From positions 8,038,501 through 8,102,500 of the forward strand of contig NC_063159.1 of the NCBI RefSeq assembly GCF_020921035.1: a stretch of 64,000 nucleotides of DNA, in the 5' to 3' direction. Below the pieces are notes generated by a model that made no database searches, had not been told where the DNA came from, and saw nothing but the letters and a program-made list of their open reading frames with translations. The position numbers were made by a program, and so were the translations under genes. Below are positions 49,001-60,346 of the stretch, in pieces (the first letter of the stretch is position 1; each line of letters starts with the position of its first letter). The stretch comes from Rhodamnia argentea. Taxonomy: Eukaryota; Streptophyta; Magnoliopsida; Myrtales; Myrtaceae.

Positions 49001-49488
49001 ATGATGCAAAGAGAAACGCCTTCAACCTGGAGAGATGGAGGAACCTGTGCTACGACTGTCAGAGAATCCGACACACGAGCTCAGCTTCTTCGAAGCTCAC
49101 AGATGGATCAAAAGCCCAGAGAACTTTCACCGGATTCAGGGACATCAGGGAGAGGTTCAAAGAGGAAGCCAGGGTGATAGAGAGCTGCTTGAGAGCCGCC
49201 GCAGCACTGAAGCAAGAGACCATCCACATTTCGTCGAACACCACGTGCGCAAGCAAGACCCATCTCGGCAACGCCCGCAGAGAGAGCCCAGTCTTTGACC
49301 CATCGCTCTACAAGGCTGATGGGTATCCTCATCTGAGGACCAGAACGCACAAGATGCCCGGCAACTTTCGGTGCTCTAGTCAGCGAGAGAGAAACAAGAG
49401 CGCGGAGCTCGGTTCTCCAATCTTCATGGGCAAGAAAACGTCAGCAGGGGAAGGGATGCGTAGCAGATCAGTTTGTCTCCGTTCTTAA
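46024..49488 (+). CDS. J-domain (DnaJ/HSP40) protein, 259 aa, four exons
   Basis: Co-chaperone that would stimulate the ATPase of an HSP70 partner. Exons 46024-46176, 46285-46336, 46763-46830 and 48982-49488; the sum is 780 bases, in phase. J-domain at about residues 46-105: VDWYRLLGVEENAELDAIRK, QYHKLALQLHPDKNH (HPD at residues 73-75), KAEHAFKLVSEAYSCLSDD. There is no Gly/Phe or zinc-finger region, so it is a class C (type III) J-protein. The C-terminal 150 residues are Arg/Ser-rich and probably disordered, with one helical segment FRDIRERFKEEARVIESCL. There is no signal peptide or membrane span, so cytosol or nucleus is likely. Introns 2 and 3 carry foldback repeats; intron 3 is 2.15 kb. 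Confidence 0.9.
46437..46725. repeat. Foldback element in intron 2 of the J-domain gene
   Basis: Left modules AAACTTGTCACGAAAATATT and CCTAAAACTTTCAAAAAGTG recur inverted on the right as CTTTTTGAAAGTTTTAGGACTC and TTTTGTGACAAGTTTTAGG. The element nearly fills the 426-base intron. Confidence 0.65.
47400..47970. repeat. Foldback element with GC-rich core in intron 3 of the J-domain gene
   Basis: The left arm (AAATAAAGGTCCGAAGTGCC and following) is complementary to the right arm (GGCCACTTCGGACTCTTATTT). The core at about 47640-47800 is GC-rich (GGCCGGCGAGCCTTGGGCAAGG type). Confidence 0.65.
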
Positions 49489-50398
49489 CATCCAGAGGAA
49501 TTGCTTCAGTCTTCTACTTCAATTTTCCAAAGGGTATTTGTCAGATCAAACTTAGATTAAACGCGCTAATACAAGAAATTGTTGATGGATTTCTGCATCA
49601 GTGAGCCGGGATTGAGATTGTACACGGAACTGTCGGGAAAGCATTTTTATTGGCGCGACTAACTAAAGATTTGGAAATTCGATGAAATTTTAAAAAATTC
49701 AAGGAGAACGATAGAATCATCGATTCACGGTCAGACCGGAGGCCCCTCATTATTTAATGGTCGATGCAATTGACATTCATTATGAAGGCCATACTTTTGT
49801 TTGCCTTGCCTCCAATTGGTAAGTTATAAAAGCATTGACCTCACCATATATCCAAATTTGGCTAATCCTAAATGTGAGTGGACGAGATATGATTGGAAAA
49901 CTCTCCTCCCACTCGCTTTCTTAAATTCAAATTTTCATGTTCTTTCTTTTTAATTTGAAACGAAAAATATTAGGAGTAACGGTGGACGCGCAATATTCTT
50001 TACGGAGGGTTATTATAAGGGTCGCGCACCGGTTACGAAATATTCGAATCGATAATTATTGCACACGGCCAGGAGATTCGAAGGCCGCGAGGTTGAGGAG
50101 CCCGTCTAGGCAAACTCTATCGGGAATCGAGAAATCTCTTCGCACGATGTACACCGTGATTTGGACGTCGGAGCCGGCCGCCAGCTGTTTGATAAGGCGA
50201 GAAGAAAAAGAGGGGCGACGCCACGGCCTCTTTTATCGATTTGGCGCCGTCGCAATATGCGGACTTTTGTGACCGCGACGGCATTCTTTTTCTTTTGGCT
50301 GGCAAAGGCGATCAAACTTTGACCTTCGTAGATGCTCTTTTTAGCCATCCACCTACAAGCTATTTGAAACCGCTTTTATAAAACTTTGGTTTTTACAT

Positions 50399-51866
50399 GG
50401 GCAAAGCGGGTTTTTTTTCAAATTAATTTTTTTTAAAAATTATTTATAAAATTATTTTTTAAAAATAAATATTTACAAATTTGAGCCTCGCTATGCGGTT
50501 GGGCTGCCAATGAGCCCTTGCTCGACAGAATATTTATAAAAATATTTTTTAAAAATAAATATTTACAAATTTGGGCCTCGCTCAACGGTTAGGGTGTCGA
50601 GCGAGAGGTCGAGGTGGGCCCAGCCCCTCGCTCGGCGGTTGGGCTGCAGAGCAAGGCCCATACCAGGCCCTTTTTTTTTTTTAAATTTAGTATTTTTTTA
50701 AGTTATGATACTTATAATATTATAATTTTTTTCTTGTGAAGTTATCTTTATAACATAATTAGCAATAATTAATGTAAAAATTTATTAAGATCTCTAATTA
50801 ATAAATAATGTTGTAATTATGTAATTAATTAAAAATATTCATAAAAATAAAATTGGTAAGATATATGAAAAAATGAGATTTTCATAATATATTCATCTAT
50901 TGGAGAGGCCGAAATCCAACCGAAAGTCGAAACGATGATGTGTCAAGAACCGGCGGATCGGGTCGACGATATCGAATCGGGCTCAAATTTGGTGGGCTGA
51001 AGCAAAACGGTGTCCTAATCAATATCCACCACTGTTGGCGGTGATAAACAATGGATTTTTGTGATTCGGGATCGTCTAGATGAGTTTTCCTATTTTTTTT
51101 AGTATTTTCAGGATTTATTAAAGAGAAAAATCTCAAAATTCAATAATAATCATCGTCCTAAAAAATGTTATAATAACACCTTTTATAGGGTGTTAACCCT
51201 AAACCTAACCCTAGTAGCTAAATATCAAAATCCAAAATTACAAACATTTCTCTTTAATAAATCCCGAAAATACTAAAAAAACAGGAAAACCCATATAGAC
51301 GATCTCGAATTGCAAAAATCCATCGTTCGTCATCGCTAACGGAGGTGGATATTGATTAGAACGCCGTTTTGCTTGAGTCGACCGAATTTGAGCCCGATCC
51401 GATATTGTCGACCAAACCTACTAGTTTTTGACACATCACCGTTTCGCCTTCCGGTTGGATTTCTACCTCTCCAATAGATGAATATATTATGAAAATCTCA
51501 TTTTTTTATATATCTTACCAATTTTATTTTATGAATATTTTTAATTAATTACATAATTACAACATTATTTATTAATTATAGATCTTAATAAATTTTTACA
51601 TTAATTATTGCTAATTATGTTATAAAGATAAGTTTCACAAGAAAAAAATTATAATATTATAAGTATCAATAATTAAAAAAATATGAAATTTTGAAATAAA
51701 AAAAAAGGCCCGATATGGGCCTTGCTCGGCGACCCACCTGCTGAGCGGGCCTCGCTCGCAACCTCAACTGCCGAGCGATGCCCAAATTTGTAAATATTTA
51801 TTTTTAAAAAATATTTTTGAAAATATTTAAAAAAAAATTAATTTGGAAAAAAACCCGAACAAAGCC
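50399..51866. repeat. Large near-palindromic inverted repeat
   Basis: Left arm about 50399-51127, right arm about 51247-51866, loop about 51128-51246. Paired blocks include GGAGAGGCCGAAATCCAACC with GGTTGGATTTCTACCTCTCC, and TAATCAATATCCACC with GGTGGATATTGATTA. The outer ends pair GCAAAGCGGGTTTTTTT with AAAAAAACCCGAACAAAGC. The left arm is longer because a GGGCCTCGCT-containing module is duplicated (50470-50600). The loop has a small AACACC/GGGTGTT hairpin and plant-telomere-like AACCCTAAACCTAACCCTAG. No protein is encoded. Confidence 0.88.
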
Positions 51867-53029
51867 TCCGTTTCACGAAAAAATGTACAATTTTTAAATT
51901 TATTTTTTAAAAATGATCGATTATATCGTTTAAAAAATAAATTTACAAAAATATTTTAAATATATATTATTGTCGATAATGAAAAATATTTTCTACCGAT
52001 TAATTATATCGAGCGATAAATATTGATCGTTTTTAAGAAAATGCTTTTCACAAATCATTTATTTTGATCCAAACAAGATATTAACATCTGATCAAGAACA
52101 GAAAGTTTCGCATTGACTTTGAACCAGTGCATTAGGTATTAACATTTTCGAACTCCGTCTCGCCTAGCCGTGTTAAGCTTATCTCTGATTGAAGAAATTG
52201 TTCAGCGATCGATGGATTACAAGTTATAAACACCCCTGGCACGGTAGTTTAACTGAAACTATGATCGGGTAGCGTCCATGTTCGCGGCCCGCAATTTTTT
52301 GTCCATGGGAGAAAAACATAATTATGTTTTCTTTGAACTTTATGTCCAAATAAAACCCTCCATGGAAAAAGAGACGAATACCATTTCATGTGACCGACAA
52401 AAAATTCCCAACCTCCGTACACGACCACATATTTGAGGAGACGGCTACTTTTACACAATAATTACACGAAAAACACATTTTTTTTTATTTGCGCAAAAAA
52501 CAAATCCTTTTTTTTATTTTTTCAGAAATAAAAAGGCCCAAAAAAGGTGACGTGGAACTCAAGGATTCGGGGGCTCTAGAGACCCCCAATCACCATTAAA
52601 AAAAATAAAGAAAAAATAAAAAGTAATTGTGAAATGTGAATGGACGGTGGAGATCTCTCTCTCTCTCTCTATCTCTAAGTCTACCTGTCATGTTCTGTCA
52701 AGTGATTGAGGCCAGGCTGGCATCTTGGCCATGATTGACTTGCGGGTCCCACTCATCTCTGTCAGCCCACATGCTCTCTCTCTCTCTCTCTCTAAGTTTT
52801 TCTTCTTCTTTTTATTCCCTCCCTCAAGTTCACCCCCCCCTCGGGTCACGTCACCCGCGGCGACATCAAACCCTCCGTGCTACCCACGTGCTCCGCTCGG
52901 CACGTGTCATGATTATCCTCGGACAAGGACAAGACCCGCCTGAGCATTGTGTTATCGACCCGATATTCCCGTGATAAAGTCGACATCGAAATCGAAATCG
53001 TAACCGAAACGGATAGTTATGAAAGTGAG

Positions 53030-53620
53030 ATTAAAAAGCTTTTGATATTTATTGAATTTATATTAATTCAGTCCAAAATTTTTATATTCTACAATTAATT
53101 TTAAGAAAAAATTGCTGATGTGGACATCGATTGTCATACGCGGTACGACTTACCGACGTGGATATTTTTAAATAAATTTTTTATGAAATTTTGTAGTTTT
53201 TTTAATCTTTTTCCTTCTACTTTTCTTTTCTTTTCTTTTCTCTCATTTTTTTTTTTACGGAGTGCCTACAAGGGCCGACCCTCGCCTGATCATGGCTATC
53301 GAAGGCGGCCCTTGCCAAATCGGGCGAGGGCGACCTCGCTAGCTCTCTTTGGCCATTGCATGAGATTTCCATAAGAAAAAAAATTCATAAAAATCTTGAA
53401 GAGTTGTCCACATTAGTAACAATACATTACATAGGTGACCGGCATTGACTGGATCACCACGTTAGCTTTTTTCAATCGAAATTAACCGGATGAACTAAAT
53501 TGGTAAAAACGTAAAAAAAAAATTTAAGATTTGATTTTAAAAGGTTTATAATTGAATTGGCATAAGTGTAATAAGTTTATAACTTTTTTAGTAATTTTCT
53601 CATGTAATCATTCGCTTTAA
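53030..53620. repeat. Foldback element, family C copy 2
   Basis: Shares module types with 25850-26330 (GATGTGGACATCGATTG on the left, ACCGGATGAACTAAATTGG and GGTTTATAATTGAATTGG on the right). The core at 53255-53370 is GC-rich (GGGCGAGGGCGACCTCGCTAG). Confidence 0.5.
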
Positions 53621-54249
53621 ATAGTGTACTATCTAATGTTCAGCTAAATGGGTAAGTAATAATAATGATTATGAAGTAAAATTACCGAGCAAATAGTCTC
53701 TGCTGAGCCGTTGAAATTATCATTGAAACTGTATTACGGAAGAATATTCACGAATAAAATTAAATTCGTTTTCTGAATCCTCTGTAAACTCCATTTAAAA
53801 TTGAGTGGGAAAAATTAATCATTTTTTCGGTGTCGTCATTACAGCTAATCTACTTCGACAAAGATGAGGCAAAAAACAGAGGACTCTGTTTTTTCCCTCT
53901 TTCCTGTTTTTTCCCGCTGCACGGTAAAAAGAAGTCTCAACCTCACTCACAGAACACACAACACTCTCTGTCTCCGCTCTCTCTCTGTCATCACGCTCTT
54001 TCTTCCCCAAATAGGGGGCCGTTTTCAACAGATCTGTCGGCGAGAGACGTTATTAATCATGCTCGATCCAGAAGGATGATAGCAATTAGTGATAATTAAT
54101 GGTAATTAGTGTGGTGGCTTGCCAGAATTGTGAGATTATTTTAATTTGACCCCCTTATTCTCTTTCGCACTTGACGAGCTTGATTTGCATGGGAAAGCTG
54201 TCATTGTCTTCGTGCGTACTGATTGTGGAAATTAATTTATGTCCCCATT

Positions 54250-54255
54250 TATATA
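54250..54255 (+). promoter_or_regulatory. Candidate TATA box of the GH28 gene
   Basis: TATATA in an ATTTATATACC context, 230 bases upstream of the proposed ATG. The leader between holds a (GTC)n run at 54411-54433 and CT-rich sequence. Confidence 0.4.
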
Positions 54256-54479
54256 CCATTAATGCCATCGATTCACATACAAACACTAGCAGCGCCCCTG
54301 TTTTTCTTTCCCTCTCTTGGGGGTGATTCTTGAATTTTTCTTCTCCTCCGTTTTCTTTTTTGTTTTGGCTCTATTGCTGCAAACTGGGTTGTCTGTCTGC
54401 ATCGGCTTCTGTCGTCGTCGTCGTCGTCGTCGTCTCTTTGGGTCTTTCTGTTGCACGGACACTTTCTTGACTGAGGAAG

Positions 54480-57419
54480 ATGCTAGTAAGTACGTTTGTT
54501 TCTTTTGATCTTTCTGGGATTTGTCCAAATTCCATTCTTTCTCGTTGCCAACAACGAAACAACTTCTTGAACTCTGTTTCTGTTTGATTCTCGGTTCGCT
54601 TGAACTGTGCATAGCTTGGTTGCTTTTCTTAGTCTTGTGGGTTCTTGCCAAAGTTCATCCTTGTTTGAGAGATGGCAATTTGATGGATTTCTAGTCGTAT
54701 CTATGCTCGTTGGTTCTTTGCTTTACTAATGTTCTTATGCTTCTTTGGTGGTGGTGGTGATATAGATAACCGGTTGGATGTTTCATCAACTTGTGCTCTT
54801 TCACTTTGTTCCTGCTCTCTGAGGTGGTTTGGTTTGTCTACTTGTTCTCAAGTTTGGATCTTTTCCTTAACCGGCGTTCTGGTTGGCTGGTTGACGTTAC
54901 CTGCATTGGATTCTACAGATTTTCACCTTTCTCAAGACATTTTTTGTATCTGTCCTGTACAACGATTTTGCTTGTTGTTTGCTGGACATGACTGTTGGTA
55001 TTACAACTATGTTTCTATCCGGTTTCTGCTATCGTTTCTCCTGGAATTCGTCGTAAATTTAGACGGCTGGTAGAGTTTGCAATCGCCATCCTTTGGATTC
55101 ATTCATATTAGTGGGAATGGCTTGCTGAGTCAGATGCTTGTGTTTGTGTGGAACAGTGAGTTATATCCATTCGCAAAATATGTTTCTGACAAAATACTCG
55201 GTCTAATTTCCCATAAATCCTTTTGCGCCTTTCCAGGGAGCGTTGCTCTTGCTTCTGGCACTGAGCAATGCCTTGAATACAAGAGGAGGAAACAGTGATG
55301 GGCAATGTGAGTATAAACTGGCATTGGATTTGGATCCAAGACCGCATAGCGTGTCCATAACAGAGTTCGGTGCTGTTGGAGACGGGAAAGCTCTAAACAC
55401 TGTCGCCTTCCAGAATGCCATTTTCTACCTCAAGTCCTTTGCTGACAAGGGAGGCGCTCAGCTTTATGTGCCTCCCGGAAGGTGGCTCACTGGAAGTTTT
55501 AACCTCACCAGCCATCTCACTCTCTTCTTGGAAAAAGGGGCCACGGTTCTTGCATCTCAGGTCAAGTTTGCTGATGCTTTGATGTTCTCACTTTGAGCAT
55601 ATTAAGCAAAAAGCAATACTAATTCTTGCATAATGTATTGTCTCTCACGTATTCAGGACCCATCTCACTGGGAAATTGGGGAACCTCTCCCATCTTATGG
55701 ACGCGGAATAGAAACTCCGGGAAGAAGATACCGGAGCTTGATAAATGGGTATGGGTTGCACGATGTGGTGATAACAGGTACTCCAGATTCTTAACTTTGT
55801 CTGCTGCTATAATTAGTTTGCGCGTGCTACTACCAAGCCTCATTTGAGCAATCCATTGATCGGTAAATACTCTAGGTGACAATGGAACTATCGATGGTCA
55901 AGGCTCGTTTTGGTGGGAGCTATTCGCCAATCACTTGTTGAACTACAGTCGCCCTCATCTTGTGGAATTTGTAGAGGCAAAGCATGTAGTGGTTTCTAAC
56001 ATTACGTTCTTGAATGCTCCTGCCTATAACATCCATCCAGTCTATTGCAGGTATGTTTGCAAGAGCCTTGTAGTCGATATGTCACCCATCACCTCTGATT
56101 GTTAGTTGTACATATGAAATTTATCATCATTCCTTCGGTATAATGCAGCGATGTGCACATCCAAAATGTTTCAATTAATGCTTCACCTGAATCTCCTCGC
56201 ACTGTTGGCATCGTACCAGGTTAGTGATGCAATGGTTTTGAATAAGGAAAATGTGGCTGAACTATTGCTTTGTTCTCTAATAACCTCTGCATTATGCAGT
56301 AATTTGCATCAGTATCTCATGTCTGTAATGGGTTTACTCAGTTACGATTGTCTGAATCTTTTGCTAGATAACACTGGCAGTTGCTTACGTTCTTCATTCT
56401 ATGTTAAAAACAAGTTGGACAAGTCTTTGAAACAATTCCAAGATGCTTTTTCGTCCAATCAGAAACATTTTCTTTGTATCTCATGGAGAAGAAGAAAATC
56501 CACTGATATTGGAAAACTTGAGAATTGATGCAGCTGCTTCTATTCTGAGAGTTCTTGCATAAGACCTAATCATGCATTTCATATAATCTTCTTCTTTCCC
56601 TCTCCCTCATTCAGGGCTTATAATTCTGGCCACAGCAAACTCTTCGACTGCCAAGCCCATTATTCGGTTAAATCTGTTTGGTATACCCTGATAATTGGTA
56701 TCGATACATACTGATATGTTTTGTTCTTTCACGGAAAAATTTCAGATTCCTCAGACAATGTATGCATAGAGGATTGCAGCATTAGCATGGGTTATGACTC
56801 CATCGCGCTCAAGAGTGGATGGGATGAGTATGGAATTTCCTACAGCAGACCCACCTCTCATGTGCACATTAGGCGGGCCTACTTGCAGTCATTCTCTGGG
56901 GCTGCAATTGCCTTTGGTAGCGAGATGTCTGGTGGGATCTCTAATGTCTACGTGAATCGTGTCAGCATATGTGGCTCATCAAGTGGCGTAGAATTCCGAA
57001 CAACACGGGGCCGAGGCGGCTACATCGAAGACATAACCATATCTGACGTCGACATGGATGACGTCCAAGTGGCATTTGGTGCTAAGGGTCACTTTGGGTC
57101 CCATCCGGATGAAAATTTCGATCCAAATGCTCTCCCGGTTTTGCGCTACATTACTTTACAGAATGTGGTAGGAAGAAGCATCGCGGTTGCTGGAAATTTC
57201 ACGGGAATTAGCGAATCTCCATTCACTTCCATCTGTTTGTCTAATATCTCCTTATCCCTCAAATCTGCTTCATTGACATCGTGGACTTGTTCCGACGTTT
57301 CGGGTTCTTCCTCATCTGTGCTTCCCGAACCATGCCCTGAGCTCGCAGGCTCGTCCTCAAACTCTTCCTCAGCTTGCATATCTAGCGTAAATGCCATTGG
57401 TAATTCTGCAACCTTGTGA
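54480..57419 (+). CDS. GH28 polygalacturonase-like protein, 456 aa, six exons, catalytic motifs altered
   Basis: Secreted parallel beta-helix protein of the pectinase fold. Exons 54480-54485, 55237-55560, 55657-55777, 55876-56050, 56149-56219, 56746-57419 (1371 bases, phases agree). The proposed first coding exon has only ATGCTA, so the signal peptide begins ML and continues GALLLLLALSNAL from exon 2; this start is inferred. GH28 hallmarks follow: SITEFGAVGDGKALNT, VPPGRWLTGSFNLTSHLTLF, GTIDGQG, NITFLNAPAYNIHPVYC, SDVHIQNVSINASPES, CIEDCSISMGYDSIALKSGW, FGSEMSGGISNVYV and GVEFRTTRGRGGYIEDI. The usual NTD, DD and GHG motifs read RTV, YD and FGSE. This matches what I recall of the Arabidopsis At4g33440-type clade, so it is probably a conserved variant, possibly non-catalytic. 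The C-terminus has a Cys/Ser-rich tail. Confidence 0.88.
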
Positions 57420-59157
57420 CATGTTCCATAGAGGATCAACCCTACCTGTTTTGTAGTTTCAAATTGGCGCCAGATTCTTCTACAGGAAGGCGGGACATGT
57501 TCGAAAGAAGAAACCTCAGAGTCCGCCAGTCGATTCACATGGCGATCGATCACAGCTGTTTATTCACAAGTTGTTTGTACAGCCTCATTTCTTCATTCAT
57601 ATTGTAAGGAAATTTTTGGTAGAAGACAGGGTCACCTCAGATTGTTTCCTTGTTGTACTTAGCGGCTCTCTCTCTCTCTTTCTTTCTTCTCATAATCTTT
57701 GTTTGGGGGGGGTGGTGGTGTAACTTCATTGTAAGGGTTTCTTTTCACTTATTTGGAGTGACTTCATGTGAGATGAGATCATATGTGACTATATGAAAAG
57801 TGATTCTTGATGAGGTCATGTGGAAGTACAAGCAAGATGCTCTCTCTTCTTTCAAAGTAAGCATATCTTGCTGCATTCATCTTTAATCGTTTGCTCTTTT
57901 CTGCTGGGAAGCATTCATCTTCATGGTCGCTATGTAATAATCTTTTGCTGCGCGGTAAAGAGAATGATAGCGATACTCATTGCTTGAGGCTGAGGCTGTT
58001 GTATCCAAGTGCTTCTGCTGATGAAGTTTTGTCATTCCAGGTCACACACAGGTACACATCATTCTATCAGCTAGACCCCATTATCACCGGACCGCGAGCA
58101 CAATTTACTTAGGCGTCACATCGATTTCTGTTCGTTTAGTTCCACTGCTCTACAGAACAGGAATAGTCCTACATTTTTACCATTTGTCGGAGCCGATGTT
58201 CTTACCACGAAATGAAAGAGAAGTTTACAGAGAAGACAGTAGTGACGATGGTTTGAACTTGCATATGAATCTTAAAGCTAATAGGGTATTGATGTCCGTT
58301 TCTTATTTGAAGGAACATTTCTTGTGGCTTGGGAATGAATCTCAAGGAAATAGTTTCCAAGGATGAAAACCTTACATGCATATACAAAGGGAATCAGCTG
58401 CAATTTTTCTGTTGAACGAAGGAAAAATCAGTGGCAGTTCGTGTCCTTTGAGTGAAAGTAATTTGCAGACCAGGAAGCCCCGACACGACAGGTGGTCAGC
58501 ATTTTAGACACGTCAAATACACGCGAGTCTAGCATCTCGACACACGCGGGTCGATTTTAATCATTTGAAAATGAGTAGTTCGGATCGAATTGAACTTTCG
58601 GGCTGATCCAGGTAAATGAGATGCGCGGCTTCTTCAATTTGGGTGATATCAGAATTTTGTTGGACAAAATTGCCCTTGATCCGACCGGCCGGGAAGATTG
58701 GGCCGGCAATTACTTCAAATGTTTTTTTTCCTCTACCATCTCCTACTCCTAGTACATGCTTTGGTCTTGGCAGTTCTATTGACGTACTCAGGTGATTGCA
58801 TTTCAGTCGTAAACATCGGTGGAAAGAGTAAGGACGAATGAAGTCTGAATTACAATTTTTTTTTTTTTTTTGTTTGGGGTGGCCTATCGAGCCATTCAGA
58901 AATGGACTATAGAGACTTAAAAATTCATTTTAGGATAAAGTCGATTTTATTTTACTTATGGAACGAGAAGAAATGTACGTACCGACACAACGTCAACCGG
59001 TATCTCATTCATTTTTTACTCTTTTTTCTATTCACATTGTTTTTTCTGCCTGATATTATCTATGTCCTCATTTGCACTAGATTTTGAATATCAATCTTTT
59101 GTTCATTTTATTGAGGATTCCATCTATTTTTGTAGCTTTTAGATGATAAAGGACTAA

Positions 59158-59843
59158 GGGTCTCTTTTAGTAACGATTCTAATTCTCTGATTTTGTTTCC
59201 GAGAATAGAAAAGGATCAAAAACATATGTGGTAACGTAAATGATTCTGATTCTAATTTTATTCCCCGAGAATATTTTTGGAGCAAAAACAAGAAGAAAAA
59301 AATTTTGATTATGAAAAAAGGAATTACTTTTGAGAATCATAAAAACGGATAAAATTTTAGTTTTTTAAAAAGATTAAGTCAGTAGGCTTCCACGTGAGCT
59401 TCTGAACTTAAAAAAAATTAAAATTAAGATTGAAAATTTAATAACAACTACTTTTTTTTAAACTCGTTTTAAATTAAAATTTTAAAAAAAGCTTTAAAAT
59501 TTAACCAAAAAAATGTTAAATTTTTTTAAAAGGGGGGGTTAAAAAATCAATTTTTTAAAAATAAAAAATGGGGGGGAATTAAAAAAATCCAAAAAATTCA
59601 AAAAAATAAAAAAAAAAATAAAAAAGATTTCAAAAAGATTTAAAAAAAGAATTCTCGCCACTTGGTTGTTTTCGGGAATAGAAATTTTGTATAGTTACCA
59701 AACGCGTTTCTGTTCTAAAAGAAATATTTTGTGTAATTATCAAACGCGTTCTGATTCACCAAAAATCATCCAAGGAACAAAAACAAAAAAATGATTCTAA
59801 TTAAAATCACTTTTTTGGATCAAAATCGTTGCCAAACATGCCC
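59158..59843. mobile_element. Harbinger-like TIR element with TAA target duplication
   Basis: Ends GGGTCTCTTTTAGTAACGATT and AATCGTTGCCAAACATGCCC, flanked by TAA at 59155-59157 and 59844-59846. It resembles the element at 27518-27756 in its sub-terminal sequence (repeated TCCGAGAATA / GGGAATAGAA modules). The interior is nearly pure A/T with no gene. Confidence 0.65.
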
Positions 59844-60140
59844 TAATTATACTGCTTATATATTCACATTATCCGAAAGACCACCAATGAATAAATAGTC
59901 TAGTTTATTTTCATTTATTTTAATTTTAATGAATTTTATTTTGTTGGGTTTTTTCTTCTTCTTCTTTTTCCTAATAAATGTATAATTTTATGTCTATTTT
60001 CTAACTTTTTTACACCAATATTAAAAATTGAGTTGGGTAATTGCAATATCCGAAAAGAAAATAATGATAAAAATAACCAAAAAAAAAAAAAACAACACAA
60101 GTGAAAAATGAAAAAGAAATTCAGTTCCTTTTTTTGGGCA

Positions 60141-60182
60141 TATAAAAAATCAGTCAGTTCAAAACCCTCACTAAACCCTCCC
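60141..60182 (+). promoter_or_regulatory. Core promoter of the WDR43 gene: TATA box and two telo-box-like motifs
   Basis: TATAAAA at 60141-60147 is followed by AAACCCT at 60162-60168 and again at 60173-60179. AAACCCT(A) telo-boxes near the transcription start are known from plant ribosome-biogenesis and translation genes, which fits the product. Confidence 0.6.
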
Positions 60183-60346
60183 AAAAGCAAGAGCTCCTCG
60201 TCTGCCTCAGCAAAAACCTCCGCCGTCCCGCCGTCAGCGACTCTTTCTTTGGATTCGTTCAGTCCGTCTCCGGCGAAGTGTTGGACCGTGCTTCGAAGTA
60301 GGCTAGAGCAAATTGGCCGGTTTCAATCTCCTCTCTTTTCGACGGC

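Larger units (their letters stand above)
49489..54479. other. Intergenic region
   Basis: Contains the 3' flank of the J-domain gene, a GC-rich block of unknown nature (49980-50300), the large inverted repeat (50399-51866), two CT microsatellites (about 52654-52670 and 52773-52793), a family C foldback element (53030-53620) and the promoter and leader of the GH28 gene. No gene is supported. Confidence 0.5.
57420..60346. other. Intergenic region
   Basis: 3' flank of the GH28 gene, unremarkable sequence at 57900-59150, a Harbinger-like element (59158-59843, listed), AT-rich sequence, and the WDR43 promoter (listed). No gene is supported. Confidence 0.5.

Noticed and set aside
51181..51230. Possible true interstitial telomere array in the loop of the inverted repeat
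   Set aside because: Only about three imperfect CCCTAAA-like units are present, so I note the similarity but do not call a telomeric array.
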